A stretch of DNA of 64,000 nucleotides from Rhodopirellula baltica SH 1 (GCF_000196115.1 NC_005027.1:620001-684000), one strand, 5' to 3'. Positions 1 through 11,169 are shown, counted from the first letter of the stretch. A program made the numbers and translations. Notes: generated from the letters alone by a model not told the origin.

Positions 1-705
1 CCGGGGTTGCTTCACAAGTACCACGGTCGAGCCCTCGCGATCACCACCGGTGCGTGCGGTATTCACTGTCGCTATTGTTTCCGTCGCGAATTTCCATACA
101 GCGAAAACAGCAGTCGCGGTGATCACCTGGAGTTGGCACTGAAGTATCTGCGCGAGAACGATTCGATCGAAGAAGTTTTGCTTAGCGGCGGCGATCCGCT
201 GACGCTGACCGATGATTCGGTTGCCAAACTGATGCAGCAGATCGAATCGATTCCGCATGTGCGTCGTCTGCGTTGGCACACTCGAATGCCGATCGTCATT
301 CCTTCGCGTGTGACGGACGCTTGGATTGTAAGAATGCAAGCATCGCGATTGACGTCTTGGGTCGTCGTTCATTGCAACCATCCTGCTGAGTTGGACTCGG
401 AGACCGGTGCGGCGCTCATGCGATTGGTCGATGCCGGTGTTCCGGTTTTGAACCAAGCGGTCCTGTTGCGAGGCGTGAATGACGATGTGGACGTGCTGGA
501 ATCGTTGTGCCGACGGCTGATTGATTTGCGAGTGATGCCGTACTACTTGCATCAATTGGATCGAGTCCGCGGGGCGGCCCATTTCGAAGTCGACCAGGAA
601 TGTGGTCGCGCGCTGGTCAGTCAGTTAGAATCGCGTCTGCCCGGTTTTGCCGTCCCCCGTTTTGTTTGCGAACAAGCGGGCCAAGCATCCAAGACACGTC
701 TCTGA
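1..705 (+). CDS. epmB: EF-P beta-lysylation protein EpmB (lysine 2,3-aminomutase family), 5' end outside window
   Basis: Radical-SAM enzyme of the KamA/EpmB family, which converts lysine to beta-lysine for modification of elongation factor P. The frame is open from base 1; the first codons read PGLLHKYHGR, typical of the segment just before the iron-sulfur motif, so roughly the first third of a ~340-residue protein lies upstream. The cluster motif CGIHCRYCF (CxxxCxxC) is encoded near bases 55-81 and is followed by SGGDPL, the family glycine-rich motif. The C-terminal part (MPYYLHQLDRV) also matches the family. Neither the EF-P gene nor its ligase partner is in the window, so the EpmB rather than KamA assignment is inference. 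Confidence 0.85.
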   Translation, partial: PGLLHKYHGRALAITTGACGIHCRYCFRREFPYSENSSRGDHLELALKYLRENDSIEEVLLSGGDPLTLTDDSVAKLMQQIESIPHVRRLRWHTRMPIVIPSRVTDAWIVRMQASRLTSWVVVHCNHPAELDSETGAALMRLVDAGVPVLNQAVLLRGVNDDVDVLESLCRRLIDLRVMPYYLHQLDRVRGAAHFEVDQECGRALVSQLESRLPGFAVPRFVCEQAGQASKTRL

Positions 706-794
706 TTTGGCCACATGAGTTGTGGCATCGCCCTCGTGGCAACTCGCGTTTCTTTCCCGCTCATTGTTTACCCGCTCATTGTTTAGGCTTTGTC

Positions 795-818
795 CGAAAA
801 CGGGACCGCCCCTTTTCG
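795..818 (+). terminator. Candidate hairpin terminator after epmB
   Basis: Arms CGAAAACGGG and CCCCTTTTCG can pair with one mismatch around a four-base loop, 90 bases after the epmB stop and before the next gene. There is no trailing T run, so this is a weak call. Just upstream, the 15-mer CCCGCTCATTGTTTA occurs twice in tandem (756-785). Confidence 0.35.
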
Positions 819-856
819 AACGGTGCCTCGTCGATCGCCACTCAACGAGAATTGCA

Positions 857-2605
857 TTGAACAAGCCGATCGCTGACCCGCCGCTGTCGTCCGTTGCAAA
901 CGCAGATGGAACCGTAGCCAATCCGGTCTCAGCGTGGATGCAGTCAATGGTCGCTTCGGTTGTGAACACGTTGCGGTTCAACCCGATCGCGGCGTTTCGC
1001 AACAACCCGGTGTTGCAACGTGAGTTGTTGGTCAACTTGCGAACGAATCGATCGTTCCTTTTGCTGTTGGTCTATCAACTGGTTCTGGCCGCCGTGACGT
1101 TGGTGGCTTGGCCGGATGATGAGCGATTGAATTTGAGTCAAGATCCACCATCGGCACGTCGCTTGGTCGATTTGTTTTTTCTCGGCCAGTACGTGATCGC
1201 GTCGTTGATGGCTCCCAGCTTTGCTGCGGGGACGATTTCGGGTGAAAAGGAGCGTCAGACTTACGAGATGTTGCTCGCCAGTCCGCTGAAACCCGGCGCC
1301 ATCGTCCTGGGTAAATTGGTTGCCGCGCTCACCCATTTGGCTTTGTTGATCGTCGCATCACTGCCGATCATCGTGCTGTTCTTGCCACTTGGTGGAGTCA
1401 GCGTTTACGAAGTTGCGGCAGCGTATCTGGGGCTGTTCGTCTCCGTGATTCTGTTCGGCGCCATCGGCGTATTCTGCAGCAGCTATTTTTCGCGAACTAG
1501 CAACTCACTCGTCGTCAGCTACTTGCTGATTTTGCCGCTTGTGATTGGCGGTGTCTTAATGTGGCAAACGCTGGCAGGCGACGGTTTGCTGCGGCTCAAG
1601 GTGGTTGTGCTGGTCGTGCCCGCGTTTGCTTTGGCGGCCGTCACGTTGATGTGCGCCGCGGCGGCGTCGCGAATGTTGTACCCGCCGGATGTGGGCAGCG
1701 AAGGCAAAGAGGTGATCGATCTCGAACAAGAAGCCGCCGAAGCGGTTGGTTTGGTGATCCAGCCCGATCAATTCCCGGACCGCTTGTTCGCGCCGCCGCG
1801 TCGGGAAACGTTGATGGCCGACGGTGCCAATCCGGTTTATGACAAAGAGATCCATGGCGAGATCTTCAGTCAGGGCACGTTGATGCTGAGGCTGGTAATT
1901 CAGATCAGCATCTTGCTCGCGATCCCGTTGATGGGGGCATTGTTGTTTTGGCAAACGCCCCACGCGCCGTGGTTCGCGGTTTATGTGATTGTGTTCAACA
2001 TGTTGGTCGGGCCGGTGTTCCTCGCCGGGACGATGACCAGCGAGCGTGAACGGCAAACGCTGGATTTGCTGATGACGACAACGTTGTCGCCGTGGAAGAT
2101 TTTTTGGGGCAAGTTCGTGGTGGGCTTTCGAGTTGCCTTCGTCCTGACAAGCTTCCTGGTTTGGCCGATGTTGCTGGGCGTGGGGCTGAACACCGACTTC
2201 TATTCCAGTTGGTTTTTGATTGTCGGCATGTTTGCGATTCCGGTTGTTGTCAGCGTCGTCAATGCTGTCATCGCGATGACCGCGTCGTTGTACCAAGAAC
2301 GAACTTCGATGGCGTTGATGACCACCTATGTGGCGCTGATCGTGTTGTATGTCGTTCCGCCAGGCGCCCGTGTGTTGGCGTCTACGTTGGGATTGTCATC
2401 GACCGTTCAGCAGTGGATCGAATGGACGGGAGTGGCCAGTCCCTTTTCGGCGTTGTTTTCGTTGCCGATGGATTCGATCTTGATGAGAGGCGACCAGCCT
2501 TATCCGGGTGAGCCCATTCTGGTGTTTGGATACTTCGCGTGCAGTTTGCTAATCATCGCGTTGGCATCCGTCATGATCGCATGGAAGTTGCGACCGCAGC
2601 ATTAG
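857..2605 (+). CDS. ABC-2 type transporter permease, duplicated membrane half
   Basis: Integral membrane permease of an ABC exporter. The protein contains two related halves, each with a hydrophobic bundle around a conserved loop: GTISGEKERQTYEMLLASPL in the first and GTMTSEREROTL-like sequence (TSERERQTLDLLMTTTLSP) in the second. This loop, with an EKERxT motif, is typical of planctomycete ABC-2 permeases. The start is uncertain: the frame is open from ATG 722, but TTG 857 follows the candidate terminator and has an upstream AACGAGA; ATG 938 is another option. No ATP-binding subunit adjoins it, so its partner must be encoded elsewhere. Substrate unknown. Confidence 0.75.
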   Translation: MNKPIADPPLSSVANADGTVANPVSAWMQSMVASVVNTLRFNPIAAFRNNPVLQRELLVNLRTNRSFLLLLVYQLVLAAVTLVAWPDDERLNLSQDPPSARRLVDLFFLGQYVIASLMAPSFAAGTISGEKERQTYEMLLASPLKPGAIVLGKLVAALTHLALLIVASLPIIVLFLPLGGVSVYEVAAAYLGLFVSVILFGAIGVFCSSYFSRTSNSLVVSYLLILPLVIGGVLMWQTLAGDGLLRLKVVVLVVPAFALAAVTLMCAAAASRMLYPPDVGSEGKEVIDLEQEAAEAVGLVIQPDQFPDRLFAPPRRETLMADGANPVYDKEIHGEIFSQGTLMLRLVIQISILLAIPLMGALLFWQTPHAPWFAVYVIVFNMLVGPVFLAGTMTSERERQTLDLLMTTTLSPWKIFWGKFVVGFRVAFVLTSFLVWPMLLGVGLNTDFYSSWFLIVGMFAIPVVVSVVNAVIAMTASLYQERTSMALMTTYVALIVLYVVPPGARVLASTLGLSSTVQQWIEWTGVASPFSALFSLPMDSILMRGDQPYPGEPILVFGYFACSLLIIALASVMIAWKLRPQH

Positions 2606-2659
2606 GAAGAGTGGAAAGAGGCTCAGAGACTCAGGGCCACAGGTGAGGTTTTCTTCCGG

Positions 2660-2711
2660 ATTGCAATCTCTCAATTTGCATTGTTCATTTTGCAATTTGC
2701 AATTCACCCGG
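2660..2711 (-). repeat. AT-rich intergenic element, copy 1
   Basis: Short A/T-rich stretch built from repeated ATTGCAA/TTGCAAT words inside otherwise GC-rich DNA. On the minus strand it reads like the elements at 7241-7287 and 11335-11370 (core AATTGCAAATTGCAAA, then GAACAATGCAAATTG). It sits between the permease gene and galM. Function unknown. Confidence 0.6.
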
Positions 2712-2851
2712 CCCGACCAATCGCGATGCCATAGCAAACCAAGCCCGGGCCAATCCATTCGCACCTTGCGTAAGGCTCGCGAAAATGACAGTCTACAGAG
2801 CCCGCGAATTCGCGATCCCGATCCGTTTCCTTTCACCTTTTGCAGCGATTT

Positions 2852-3925
2852 ATGAGCCTCGTCACGACTCCATTCGGCCAAACCAAGGACGGGAAACCGG
2901 TCCAGAAAATCACGCTGACCAATTCGCACGGCCATCGTGTATCGGTCATGAACTGGGGAGCATCGCTGCTGGAAGTCGAGGTCCCTGATCGCGACGGCAA
3001 ACTGGCGAACGTGAATATGGTGTTCGACTCGATTGATCGCTACCTGGATTCGCACCCGGGTTTCGGGAGCTCGATCGGTCGGTTCTGCAACCGCATCGGT
3101 TTGGCGAAATTCGAGATCGATGGGGAGACCTATCAGGTCACCGTCAATCATGGCAAGCATTGCTTGCACGGCGGCAAAGTCAATTTCTCACACAAGTGGT
3201 GGGACGCCGATTTGATCTCCGGCAAAGATGCCAACGGCAATCCGGAGATTGGTGTTCGGTACAGCTTGGTCAGCCCGGACGGAGACGAAGGTTTCCCGGG
3301 TGAAGTGACTGTGACGGCGGAGTACCGCTGGAACGATGCCAGCGAATTGACGATCGAGTTCACTGCGACGACGACCAAGCCGACCCATGTGAACTTGACC
3401 AACCACAGCTATTGGAACTTGGCCGGCATCGCACCTGGTGACGGCGGAGCAAGCTCCATCCATGATCACGTCGCGCTGCTTCACTGCAACGAAACCTTGG
3501 ACGTCGACGAGGACTTGATTCCAACTGGAACGACCTCGTCGGTCGAGGGAACGCCTTTCGATTTCTTGCATCCTGAAACCTTCGGCAAACGCATCGATCA
3601 ACTGCCCGCCACCAAGGGCTACGACCACTGCTACGTCGTCGCGGGAGAACCTGGCAAGCTGCGACCAGCGGCCCGCGTGGTGGATCCGAAATCGGGCCGA
3701 ACGTTCGAGATTGAAACGACTCAACCAGGCATGCAGCTTTACACCGCCAATCACCTGGGCGGCAACGCGTCGTCAGCCGGACACAGATCGCACGAAGCGT
3801 TCTGCTTGGAAACGCAGCATTACCCCGATGCATGCAATCACCCGAATTTCAAAAGCACGCTGTTGCGTCCCGGTGACAAACTGAAGGAAACGACCGTGCA
3901 CCGATTTGGGGTGGAAGCTGGTTGA
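2852..3925 (+). CDS. galM: Aldose 1-epimerase (galactose mutarotase)
   Basis: Interconverts alpha and beta anomers of hexoses such as galactose. About 357 residues, the usual family length. Visible family motifs are the HGG stretch near residue 105 (KHCLHGG), the NHSYWNLAG motif around residue 188 carrying the catalytic histidine, and CLETQHYPD near residue 322 with the catalytic glutamate. ATG 2852 is preferred to TTG 2840 because family proteins begin close to this point. No signal peptide is evident, so it is probably cytosolic. It stands alone between repeat-bearing spacers, with no other galactose gene nearby. Confidence 0.93.
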   Translation: MSLVTTPFGQTKDGKPVQKITLTNSHGHRVSVMNWGASLLEVEVPDRDGKLANVNMVFDSIDRYLDSHPGFGSSIGRFCNRIGLAKFEIDGETYQVTVNHGKHCLHGGKVNFSHKWWDADLISGKDANGNPEIGVRYSLVSPDGDEGFPGEVTVTAEYRWNDASELTIEFTATTTKPTHVNLTNHSYWNLAGIAPGDGGASSIHDHVALLHCNETLDVDEDLIPTGTTSSVEGTPFDFLHPETFGKRIDQLPATKGYDHCYVVAGEPGKLRPAARVVDPKSGRTFEIETTQPGMQLYTANHLGGNASSAGHRSHEAFCLETQHYPDACNHPNFKSTLLRPGDKLKETTVHRFGVEAG

Positions 3926-3937
3926 TTGGTTTTGGGG

Positions 3938-4382
3938 AATTGAAAAAGTTAAATTGACAATTGTAAATTTGAAATTGGTTTGTAGGTGGTGGGGGGCGTC
4001 GCAGTGCACCTCTGGAAATGAAAAGCTTACGCTGACCGTGAAAGGGTCGCAGAGTCTTCGACCCTTTCAGGGTCGGGGATTGTCGGGAGCATGAGTCCGG
4101 TGGTGTTCACTGCGTTCAAACCACCGGCTACCGTCTGCGATCCCTTCGGGATGAAACTTTCGAAAGCCAACATGCCCCGAAGCCCCGAACGTTTCGCAGG
4201 TCAGTATTGGGCTGGGCTGTGTTTGGGAACCGTGGCGACCGCAAGGTGGCTCACAGAGCCAAAGACTCTTTTGTGCGTGCTAACCGGGCCTAACGGCCTG
4301 CGGCTGATTTGATTGGTGCGGTAGCAAAGAACCTACAACCACCATTTTTCAATTTACAATTGTCAATTTAACTTTTTCAATT
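3938..4382. repeat. Inverted pair of AT-rich elements flanking a 381-bp spacer
   Basis: A 32-bp A/T-rich sequence at 3938-3969 (beginning AATTGAAAAAGTTAAATTG) recurs as a perfect reverse complement at 4351-4382, and similarity continues imperfectly inwards through a TTGTAGG word. The element is related in style to the AT-rich elements at 2660, 7241 and 11335. The enclosed spacer has no convincing gene. The arrangement resembles a small non-autonomous mobile element or two opposed copies of one intergenic repeat. Confidence 0.75.
4039..4069. repeat. Palindrome downstream of galM
   Basis: TGAAAGGGTCG (4039-4049) pairs perfectly with CGACCCTTTCA (4059-4069) around a 9-base loop. It could serve as a galM terminator, although it lies 113 bases past the stop and no T run follows; it may equally be one more repeat of this genome. 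Confidence 0.5.
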
Positions 4383-4502
4383 GCGACCGTAGGCACACCG
4401 ACGGGAAGCTCGCATTGCTCGAGGCGTTTCGCCGGCCTTCTCTTGGCGGCTCGAGCCAGTACGTGTTAACCGGGCCTAACGGCCGACGGCTGATTTGGTT
4501 GG
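4278..4502 (+). repeat. Two copies of a GGGCCTAACGGCC repeat
   Basis: The word AACCGGGCCTAACGGCC followed by CGGCTGATTT and TTGG occurs near 4280-4317 and again near 4466-4502. It contains the short palindrome GGGCC/GGCC. The trailing CGGCTGAT word also occurs in the repeats at 11.4-11.8 kb. No coding capacity is apparent in this part of the spacer (3926-4512). Confidence 0.6.
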
Positions 4503-4512
4503 CACCGACGCT

Positions 4513-7017
4513 TTACTTCAGATGCTGAAGAATAAAGTTCGTCATCATGGTCCGCAGGTGGTAGCGTGTGCTTTCGCCTTCGCTGACCGAGTGCGTTCGT
4601 CCGGGATAGGCCATCATTTGGAACTGCTTGTTCTCAGCGATCAAGCGATTGATCAGGCGTGCGGAAGATGCGTAGTGCACGTTGTCGTCGGCGGTCCCGT
4701 GGATCAGCAGCAGAGGATCAGACAAGCCGCTGGCGTGCGTGATGGGTGAACCCTGGACGAACGCCTCACGGTTTTCGGTGACCAGCCCCATGTAGCGTTC
4801 TTGGTAGATCGTGTCGTAATCCAGTTGGTCCGGCACCGGAGCGACGGCGATTCCCATCGAATACAGCTCTGGGAATTGGAACAGCCCGTTGAGTGTCGAG
4901 GACCCGCCACCGCTCCAGCCCCACAATCCAACTCGCTCGGGATCGAGAGCAGCAAAATGCTTCAGCATCGCTTGCGTGGCATGAGCTTGGTCGGAGATCG
5001 AAATGCGTCCGATTTGTTTGTAGATCGATTGCCGGAACGCTTTGCCTCGGGGCGCGTTGGCGCCGCGGTTGTCGACGCTCGCAACAGCAATTCCATGTTG
5101 CGTCAGCAGGCGGTGCCACAAATAAGTCGTCCCGCCGTATTGGTCCAGTACGGTTTGTCCGGCTGGTTCGCCATAGACGTGCACCAGCAACGGAACGCTC
5201 TTGGGCGGCAAGCTCTCGATCGAGTTGCCTTCGCCCACCGGCATCATGATCCACACGTCCAGCTCCATGTCCTTGGACGCTGGATCATCCGTGAATTCGC
5301 CAATCGGCAGTCGAACGAATTCCGTGTGAACGGGAGCGAGCTTTTCGAGGTTCTCATGAAGCTTCTCGTTGTCGTCAAACGTCTTCAATCGCTTGTAGGG
5401 ATCGAGCTGAACGAGCCGTTGCTGCGGAGCGGAATTGAAATCGGACCAGGACTCCAGTGCGTAATCCGCCGTGGGGCTGACCGAATAAGAAAATGTGCCG
5501 CCTTCGTCTGGCGAGATCCGCTCGGGTGTCGTCGCCAGTTGCCCGCTCAAGCCTTGCTCGAGCGACACGCGATAAAGTGCCCTTTGGGAAGGCTGCTCTG
5601 GCGACGCGATGAAGTCGATGTGGCTGCCGTCCTTCGCGACGGCCGCAATCGAGATCACATCCCACGAGCCACCCGTCACCGGCGTGATTCGTGAAGGCAG
5701 ATTGGATTCTTCTTCGAGGGAATCAGGGGCAGGGATTTCAATGGCTTCGATGTGTTGCCAACCTGATCGTTCAGACAACCACAGCAGGCGCGGCGATGAG
5801 TTGTCCGACGCATCGTTTTTGAAGACGGTACCTGGCAACCAGTGCAGTTCACGAAGATGCCGCACCCAAGCGTCGCTGACTTCCGTGTGAATGTTGACGC
5901 AATGACCGGTTTCGACATCGCAGAGGTAGACGTGATTCTGATTCTGTTTTCGATTGAGTTGCTGAATCAGCAATCGCTCGTTGGCGTGTGTGAACTCGCT
6001 GGGCAACCAATCAACCGCGGCGATGTAATTTTCACGTGGATCACCGGGCAGATCCAACCACACCGTTTTTTTGCTGGTTCGGTCCCAGACGCCGACCTTG
6101 GCGGCGGAGTTCGTTTGGCCGACTTTGGGGTAAGCGAACTCAATCGCTTTTGCGTATCGCTCGGACGTGTTGTCGATCATCGTTTGGATCGGAACACCGT
6201 TGCTGTCCAGTTGCCAGAACGCCAGCTTTTGACTGTTGGGGCTGAATCGAAATCCATTTCGCAGGCCGAGCTCCTCTTCGTAAACCCAGTCAAATGTTCC
6301 GCTGATTAATTTGGGGTCGTCCGAGCCAGCGACCATTTGCAGATCACCTGTTTCGCAGTCCTCTAGGTACAAGTCGTTGTCACGCACGAAGGCGATCGAT
6401 TGCCCATCAGGAGCAAAGGTCGCGAACATGGTTTTGGCGTCGGGAGCGTCTTCGCCGCCAATCTTTCGCCATGTTGCTTCTGGTGAATCATCGCTGAGGT
6501 CACGCAACCAATAATCGCCGCGTGTGTGTTGCCGCCAAACTCGACGGGTGTTGTTGTACACGAGCAAGTAACGTCCGTCGGCGGAAATCGTCCATTGGCT
6601 GACCTCGATCGGCTTGGGACTGGCCTCTTCGGATTCCGAGTCCGCTGATTCTGCGTCGCCGTCAACCTCGGCTTCTGTCGCTGGTAATAAGAAGGTTTCA
6701 CGAGGGACGATGGTGGTGGATTCGAGATCGGGAACAGAAAGCTGGTTCAGTGCCGGTCCTTCTTTCCCGGACTGGCGTTCCCACAGGATGTCTTCGTTAT
6801 TGTCCCAGGTCAGCGTGCGCGATTTGGATCGGAAGTCGGATGTCTTGAACAGGCGGCGGAGCGAAAGGACCGCCGGATCGGTTTTTGGCGGCGTCGGTGG
6901 TGCCTTCGACGTTTCGTTGGAATTGGCAAGCGCGGGTGTGGTCGTGGTGGAAAGTTGGCTGAATATGCCAAGGGTCAGAGCCATTGAGACCAAAAGAAAA
7001 CGTCGGCAAGCAAGCAT
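4513..7017 (-). CDS. Secreted S9 family peptidase (dipeptidyl peptidase IV type)
   Basis: Serine peptidase that would remove dipeptides from peptide N-termini outside the cytoplasm. About 834 residues: an N-terminal signal peptide (MLACRRFLLVSMALTLGIFS), a DPP-IV-type beta-propeller region, then a C-terminal alpha/beta hydrolase domain. The catalytic triad is visible: Ser702 in GWSGGGSS, Asp777 or Asp778 in HGTADDNVHY, and His809 in PGRTHSV. The frame extends upstream to 7125, but ATG 7017 places the signal peptide at the N-terminus and is preferred. The domain order and length fit the family well. It is probably exported; the gene stands alone. Confidence 0.9.
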   Translation of the reverse strand: MLACRRFLLVSMALTLGIFSQLSTTTTPALANSNETSKAPPTPPKTDPAVLSLRRLFKTSDFRSKSRTLTWDNNEDILWERQSGKEGPALNQLSVPDLESTTIVPRETFLLPATEAEVDGDAESADSESEEASPKPIEVSQWTISADGRYLLVYNNTRRVWRQHTRGDYWLRDLSDDSPEATWRKIGGEDAPDAKTMFATFAPDGQSIAFVRDNDLYLEDCETGDLQMVAGSDDPKLISGTFDWVYEEELGLRNGFRFSPNSQKLAFWQLDSNGVPIQTMIDNTSERYAKAIEFAYPKVGQTNSAAKVGVWDRTSKKTVWLDLPGDPRENYIAAVDWLPSEFTHANERLLIQQLNRKQNQNHVYLCDVETGHCVNIHTEVSDAWVRHLRELHWLPGTVFKNDASDNSSPRLLWLSERSGWQHIEAIEIPAPDSLEEESNLPSRITPVTGGSWDVISIAAVAKDGSHIDFIASPEQPSQRALYRVSLEQGLSGQLATTPERISPDEGGTFSYSVSPTADYALESWSDFNSAPQQRLVQLDPYKRLKTFDDNEKLHENLEKLAPVHTEFVRLPIGEFTDDPASKDMELDVWIMMPVGEGNSIESLPPKSVPLLVHVYGEPAGQTVLDQYGGTTYLWHRLLTQHGIAVASVDNRGANAPRGKAFRQSIYKQIGRISISDQAHATQAMLKHFAALDPERVGLWGWSGGGSSTLNGLFQFPELYSMGIAVAPVPDQLDYDTIYQERYMGLVTENREAFVQGSPITHASGLSDPLLLIHGTADDNVHYASSARLINRLIAENKQFQMMAYPGRTHSVSEGESTRYHLRTMMTNFILQHLK

Positions 7018-7240
7018 GCGGCACCATGGTGAGCGGAAAGCGGAGCACGCATTTTGGCTCGCCAGGCCAAGCGTTTCCACCAGGACGCCAAGAATCCGAA
7101 GCAGCGGAAGAAACCAAGCCAGCAATCACCACCGAAGGTGAACGGCGCGACGCGCCGTATCGGTTGGACGGTTTGTCGTGCGGCCATGGAGAACGTGGCC
7201 GGTGCTTGTTTCAAAGGATTGCGAGCGGGGGCTGGAGGGG

Positions 7241-7287
7241 AGATTGCAAATTGCAAATTGAACAATGCAAATTGGCAATTGGTGGTG
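7241..7287 (+). repeat. AT-rich intergenic element, copy 2
   Basis: Starts AGATTGCAAATTGCAAATTG, continues with GAACAATGCAAATTGGCAA and ends TTGGTGG. It is preceded by a G-rich stretch, as is the copy at 11335. It lies between the lpd and S9 peptidase genes, upstream of the latter's start. Function unknown. Confidence 0.6.
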
Positions 7288-7345
7288 GCATGTTTGGCAC
7301 CACCTGTGGCCCTGTGGTCCTGAGCCACTTTCCTCTCTCCGCGAC

Positions 7346-8773
7346 CTACTTCCGTTTCGGCTTGTAGATCTCGGTCGCGGTTCCGAAGTGGACTTCGCCG
7401 GCGTTCATCAACGTTTCGCTGAGCGTTGGGTGGGGGTGAACGGACTCGGTGATGTCGGTCACTTCGCAGCCCATTTCGATTGCCAGGACCGCTTCGGCGA
7501 TCAATTCACCAGCACCGGTTCCAACAATGCCGCAACCGAGCACGCGGTGGGTTTCTGGATCGACCAGCCATTTGGTCAGTCCGTTCGTCACGCCGATGGC
7601 TTGAGCACGACCGCTGGCCGCCCAAGGGTAGACTTCGACGTCGACCTTTCGGCCGGCTGCTTTGGCTTCGCCTTCGGTCAGGCCGGCCCAGGCGATTTCG
7701 GGATCGGTGAACACGACGGCTGGGATGGCTGCTTTGTCGAAGGCAACATTTTTGCCGGCCAAGACTTCCGCGGCGACGCGGCCTTCGTGGGTGGCTTTGT
7801 GAGCCAGCATTGGGTCGCCGGCGACGTCACCGATGGCCAAAATGTTTGGGTCGGCCGTGCGTTGTTGTTCGTCGCAAACGATGAAGCCTCGTTCGTTGAC
7901 TTCGACCTTGGTGTTTTCCAGACCCAGTCCACGGGTGACGGGACGGCGGCCGATGCTGATCAGGACTCGGTCATAGGATTCGGTGCCAAACTTGCTGGGG
8001 CCTTCAAAGCTGACCACAACCTTGTCACCGTCTTCGGCTAGCGAGCCGACTTTGGTGTTCAGGAACACTCGGCCGTCGCACATCTTGTCGATCTTCTTGG
8101 CCAATGGTTTGACGAGGTCGCGATCGGCCCCCGGCAGCAAGCCTTCGCCAAGTTCAACCACGCTGACCTTGGAACCCAAGTGAGCGTAGACGGTTCCCAT
8201 TTCCAAACCGATGTAGCCGCCACCGACGACGAGCAAGGTTTCCGGGATGTCTTTGAGTGCCAGTGCACCGGTGCTGTCCATGACTCGGTCGCTGCCGATG
8301 TCAAAGGCGGGCGGCATCGCGGGGATGCTGCCTGTTGCGACGATGCATTTGTCGAAAGTTAGCTTGCCGCCTTCTGGGATCGACTCATGGTCGCCTTCGA
8401 GCTTCAGTTCGTTGGAGCTGACGAAGGAACCGCGAGCTTGGATGACGGTGACGTTGCGACGTTTGGCCAGTCCGCCGAGTCCGCCGGTCAGGTTGTCGAT
8501 GACTTTGTCTTTGCGAGCCCGGACGACGTCGACGTCGATCTTGGGTTCGCCCGAGTACTCGATGCCCCACTCTGATTTCAGTTCTTCGACTTCGCTGATG
8601 ACCTTGGCGACGTGAAGAAGAGCCTTGCTGGGGATGCAGCCACGGATCAGGCAGGTCCCGCCGAGGCGAGGTTCTGCTTCGACGATTGTGACTTCCATTC
8701 CTTCGTCAGCTGCCAAGAAAGCCGCCGCGTATCCACCGGGGCCACCACCGAGAACGACAACCGGAGCGTGCAT
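7346..8773 (-). CDS. lpdA: Dihydrolipoyl dehydrogenase (E3)
   Basis: FAD-dependent disulfide oxidoreductase that reoxidises the lipoyl group of 2-oxoacid dehydrogenase or glycine cleavage complexes. 475 residues, the normal length. The N-terminal FAD-binding [10 protein letters not shown] is at residues 9-18, the redox-active pair is Cys41/Cys46 in [13 protein letters not shown], the NAD-binding GGGYIGLE is near residue 187, and the C-terminal HPHPTLSET carries the catalytic histidine. No E1 or E2 genes are adjacent, so the complex served is not shown. It lies downstream of rpsD on the same strand, separated from it by a strong hairpin. Confidence 0.95.
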   Translation of the reverse strand: MHAPVVVLGGGPGGYAAAFLAADEGMEVTIVEAEPRLGGTCLIRGCIPSKALLHVAKVISEVEELKSEWGIEYSGEPKIDVDVVRARKDKVIDNLTGGLGGLAKRRNVTVIQARGSFVSSNELKLEGDHESIPEGGKLTFDKCIVATGSIPAMPPAFDIGSDRVMDSTGALALKDIPETLLVVGGGYIGLEMGTVYAHLGSKVSVVELGEGLLPGADRDLVKPLAKKIDKMCDGRVFLNTKVGSLAEDGDKVVVSFEGPSKFGTESYDRVLISIGRRPVTRGLGLENTKVEVNERGFIVCDEQQRTADPNILAIGDVAGDPMLAHKATHEGRVAAEVLAGKNVAFDKAAIPAVVFTDPEIAWAGLTEGEAKAAGRKVDVEVYPWAASGRAQAIGVTNGLTKWLVDPETHRVLGCGIVGTGAGELIAEAVLAIEMGCEVTDITESVHPHPTLSETLMNAGEVHFGTATEIYKPKRK

Positions 8774-8817
8774 GATTGAAACCAGAGCAAAAAAAGAGAC
8801 GATTCGGGAAAGGAAAC

Positions 8818-8842
8818 GGCCGCGTGAAGAACACGCGGCCGA
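8818..8842 (-). terminator. Strong hairpin between rpsD and lpdA
   Basis: CGGCCGCGTG and CACGCGGCCG pair perfectly (10 bp) around a five-base loop, 28 bases past the rpsD stop. On the minus strand it is followed by TTTCCTTTCCC, a weak pyrimidine tract. It probably terminates or attenuates rpsD transcription before lpdA. Confidence 0.7.
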
Positions 8843-8869
8843 TGAGTTGCAATCCGTTGTTGACCCGCG

Positions 8870-9478
8870 TTAGCGAGACAAGAATTCGACGACGCTGTTA
8901 GCGTCGACGGGCAGGCTGATGTCAACCGCGCCTGGCAGCGAAAGGACGGTCGCACGCAGCGTTTCGCTGTCGAACGAGACCCAATCCAGTCCGTCTGGTG
9001 GCGAGTTGGCGATCACACCACGGTACAGGTTCTTCAAGTTTTCGCGGCCGCGAACTTCGATCAGGTCGCCAGCGCGAAGCATGTAACCGGGCTTGGTGAC
9101 CTTCACGCCGTTGACGCGGAAGTGACCGTGGGTGATGCCCTGACGAGCTTGTGGGCGAGTCTTGGTGAAACCAACGCGGCGGACAACGTTGTCCAAACGG
9201 CGTTCGCACATCAGCAACAACAATTCCCCGGTGTTGCCCGATTTACGGCCAACGTTTTCAAAGTAACGACGGAGTTGGCGTTCGCCCAAACCGTAGTAGT
9301 GTTTGATCTTTTGCTTTTCCATCAAAGCCGCACCGTAGTTACTCGGGCGACGACCGCGAGTGTGCATCCCTGGTGGTTGCGGACGACGGTCCATCGCACG
9401 GGCTGCGCCGGCTGTTTCGTAAAGCATCGTGCCGAGGCGGCGGTTGATGCGGGCTTTTGGTCCTGTGTAACGTGCCAT
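8870..9478 (-). CDS. rpsD: 30S ribosomal protein S4
   Basis: Primary 16S rRNA-binding protein of the small subunit. 202 residues starting MARYTGPKARINRRLG; the frame is open four codons further (9490), but MARYTGPK is the usual N-terminus. The S4 RNA-binding domain is visible from about residue 93 (RRLDNVVRRVGF through VNGVKVTKPGYMLRAGDLIEVR). It lacks the cysteine zinc motif found in some S4 proteins, so it is the C-minus form. It is a single gene here, not in an alpha operon with rpsM, rpsK or rpoA, which do not occur in the window. Confidence 0.97.
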   Translation of the reverse strand: MARYTGPKARINRRLGTMLYETAGAARAMDRRPQPPGMHTRGRRPSNYGAALMEKQKIKHYYGLGERQLRRYFENVGRKSGNTGELLLLMCERRLDNVVRRVGFTKTRPQARQGITHGHFRVNGVKVTKPGYMLRAGDLIEVRGRENLKNLYRGVIANSPPDGLDWVSFDSETLRATVLSLPGAVDISLPVDANSVVEFLSR

Positions 9479-9601
9479 CGTGACTTTCACGGTTGTGCTA
9501 AACGTCGCGTCTGATCGACTCCAAACCGGTCCCTGAAACGCGATTGCTCAACGGAAATTCCGTGTGCGATCCAATTCAGTGACCCGTTTCGCGAGCGAAT
9601 C

Positions 9602-9619
9602 CTCGTTCAAGAACGAGGC
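9602..9619 (-). promoter_or_regulatory. Hairpin in the rpsD upstream region
   Basis: CCTCGTTC and GAACGAGG form a perfect 8-bp stem with a two-base loop, about 125 bases upstream of the rpsD start. It lies in the likely 5' leader. S4 autoregulates by leader binding in other bacteria, so a leader structure is conceivable, but nothing more than the palindrome is seen. The rest of 9479-9786 shows only this and the hairpin at 9705. Confidence 0.25.
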
Positions 9620-9704
9620 TGCAAGTGCGACGTGCAGCGGGGAATTGCGGCGTGTTCCTTCGTGTCGTCCACCATTGGACTCACGTGTTCACGCCAAAAT
9701 TTTG

Positions 9705-9742
9705 AAAACGGGGCCGCAAGTGTCGTCGTTGGGCCCCGTTTT
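9705..9742 (-). terminator. Terminator of the Gfo/Idh oxidoreductase gene
   Basis: AAAACGGGGCC (9705-9715) pairs with GGCCCCGTTTT (9732-9742), an 11-bp stem with a 16-base loop, 45 bases downstream of the minus-strand stop at 9787. On the minus strand it ends in TTTTCAAAATTTT, which fits an intrinsic terminator. Confidence 0.75.
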
Positions 9743-9786
9743 GACAAGAGGAATGAAAGTCAATCGATCACAGAATCGACCGGATT

Positions 9787-11169
<1,383 letters not shown>
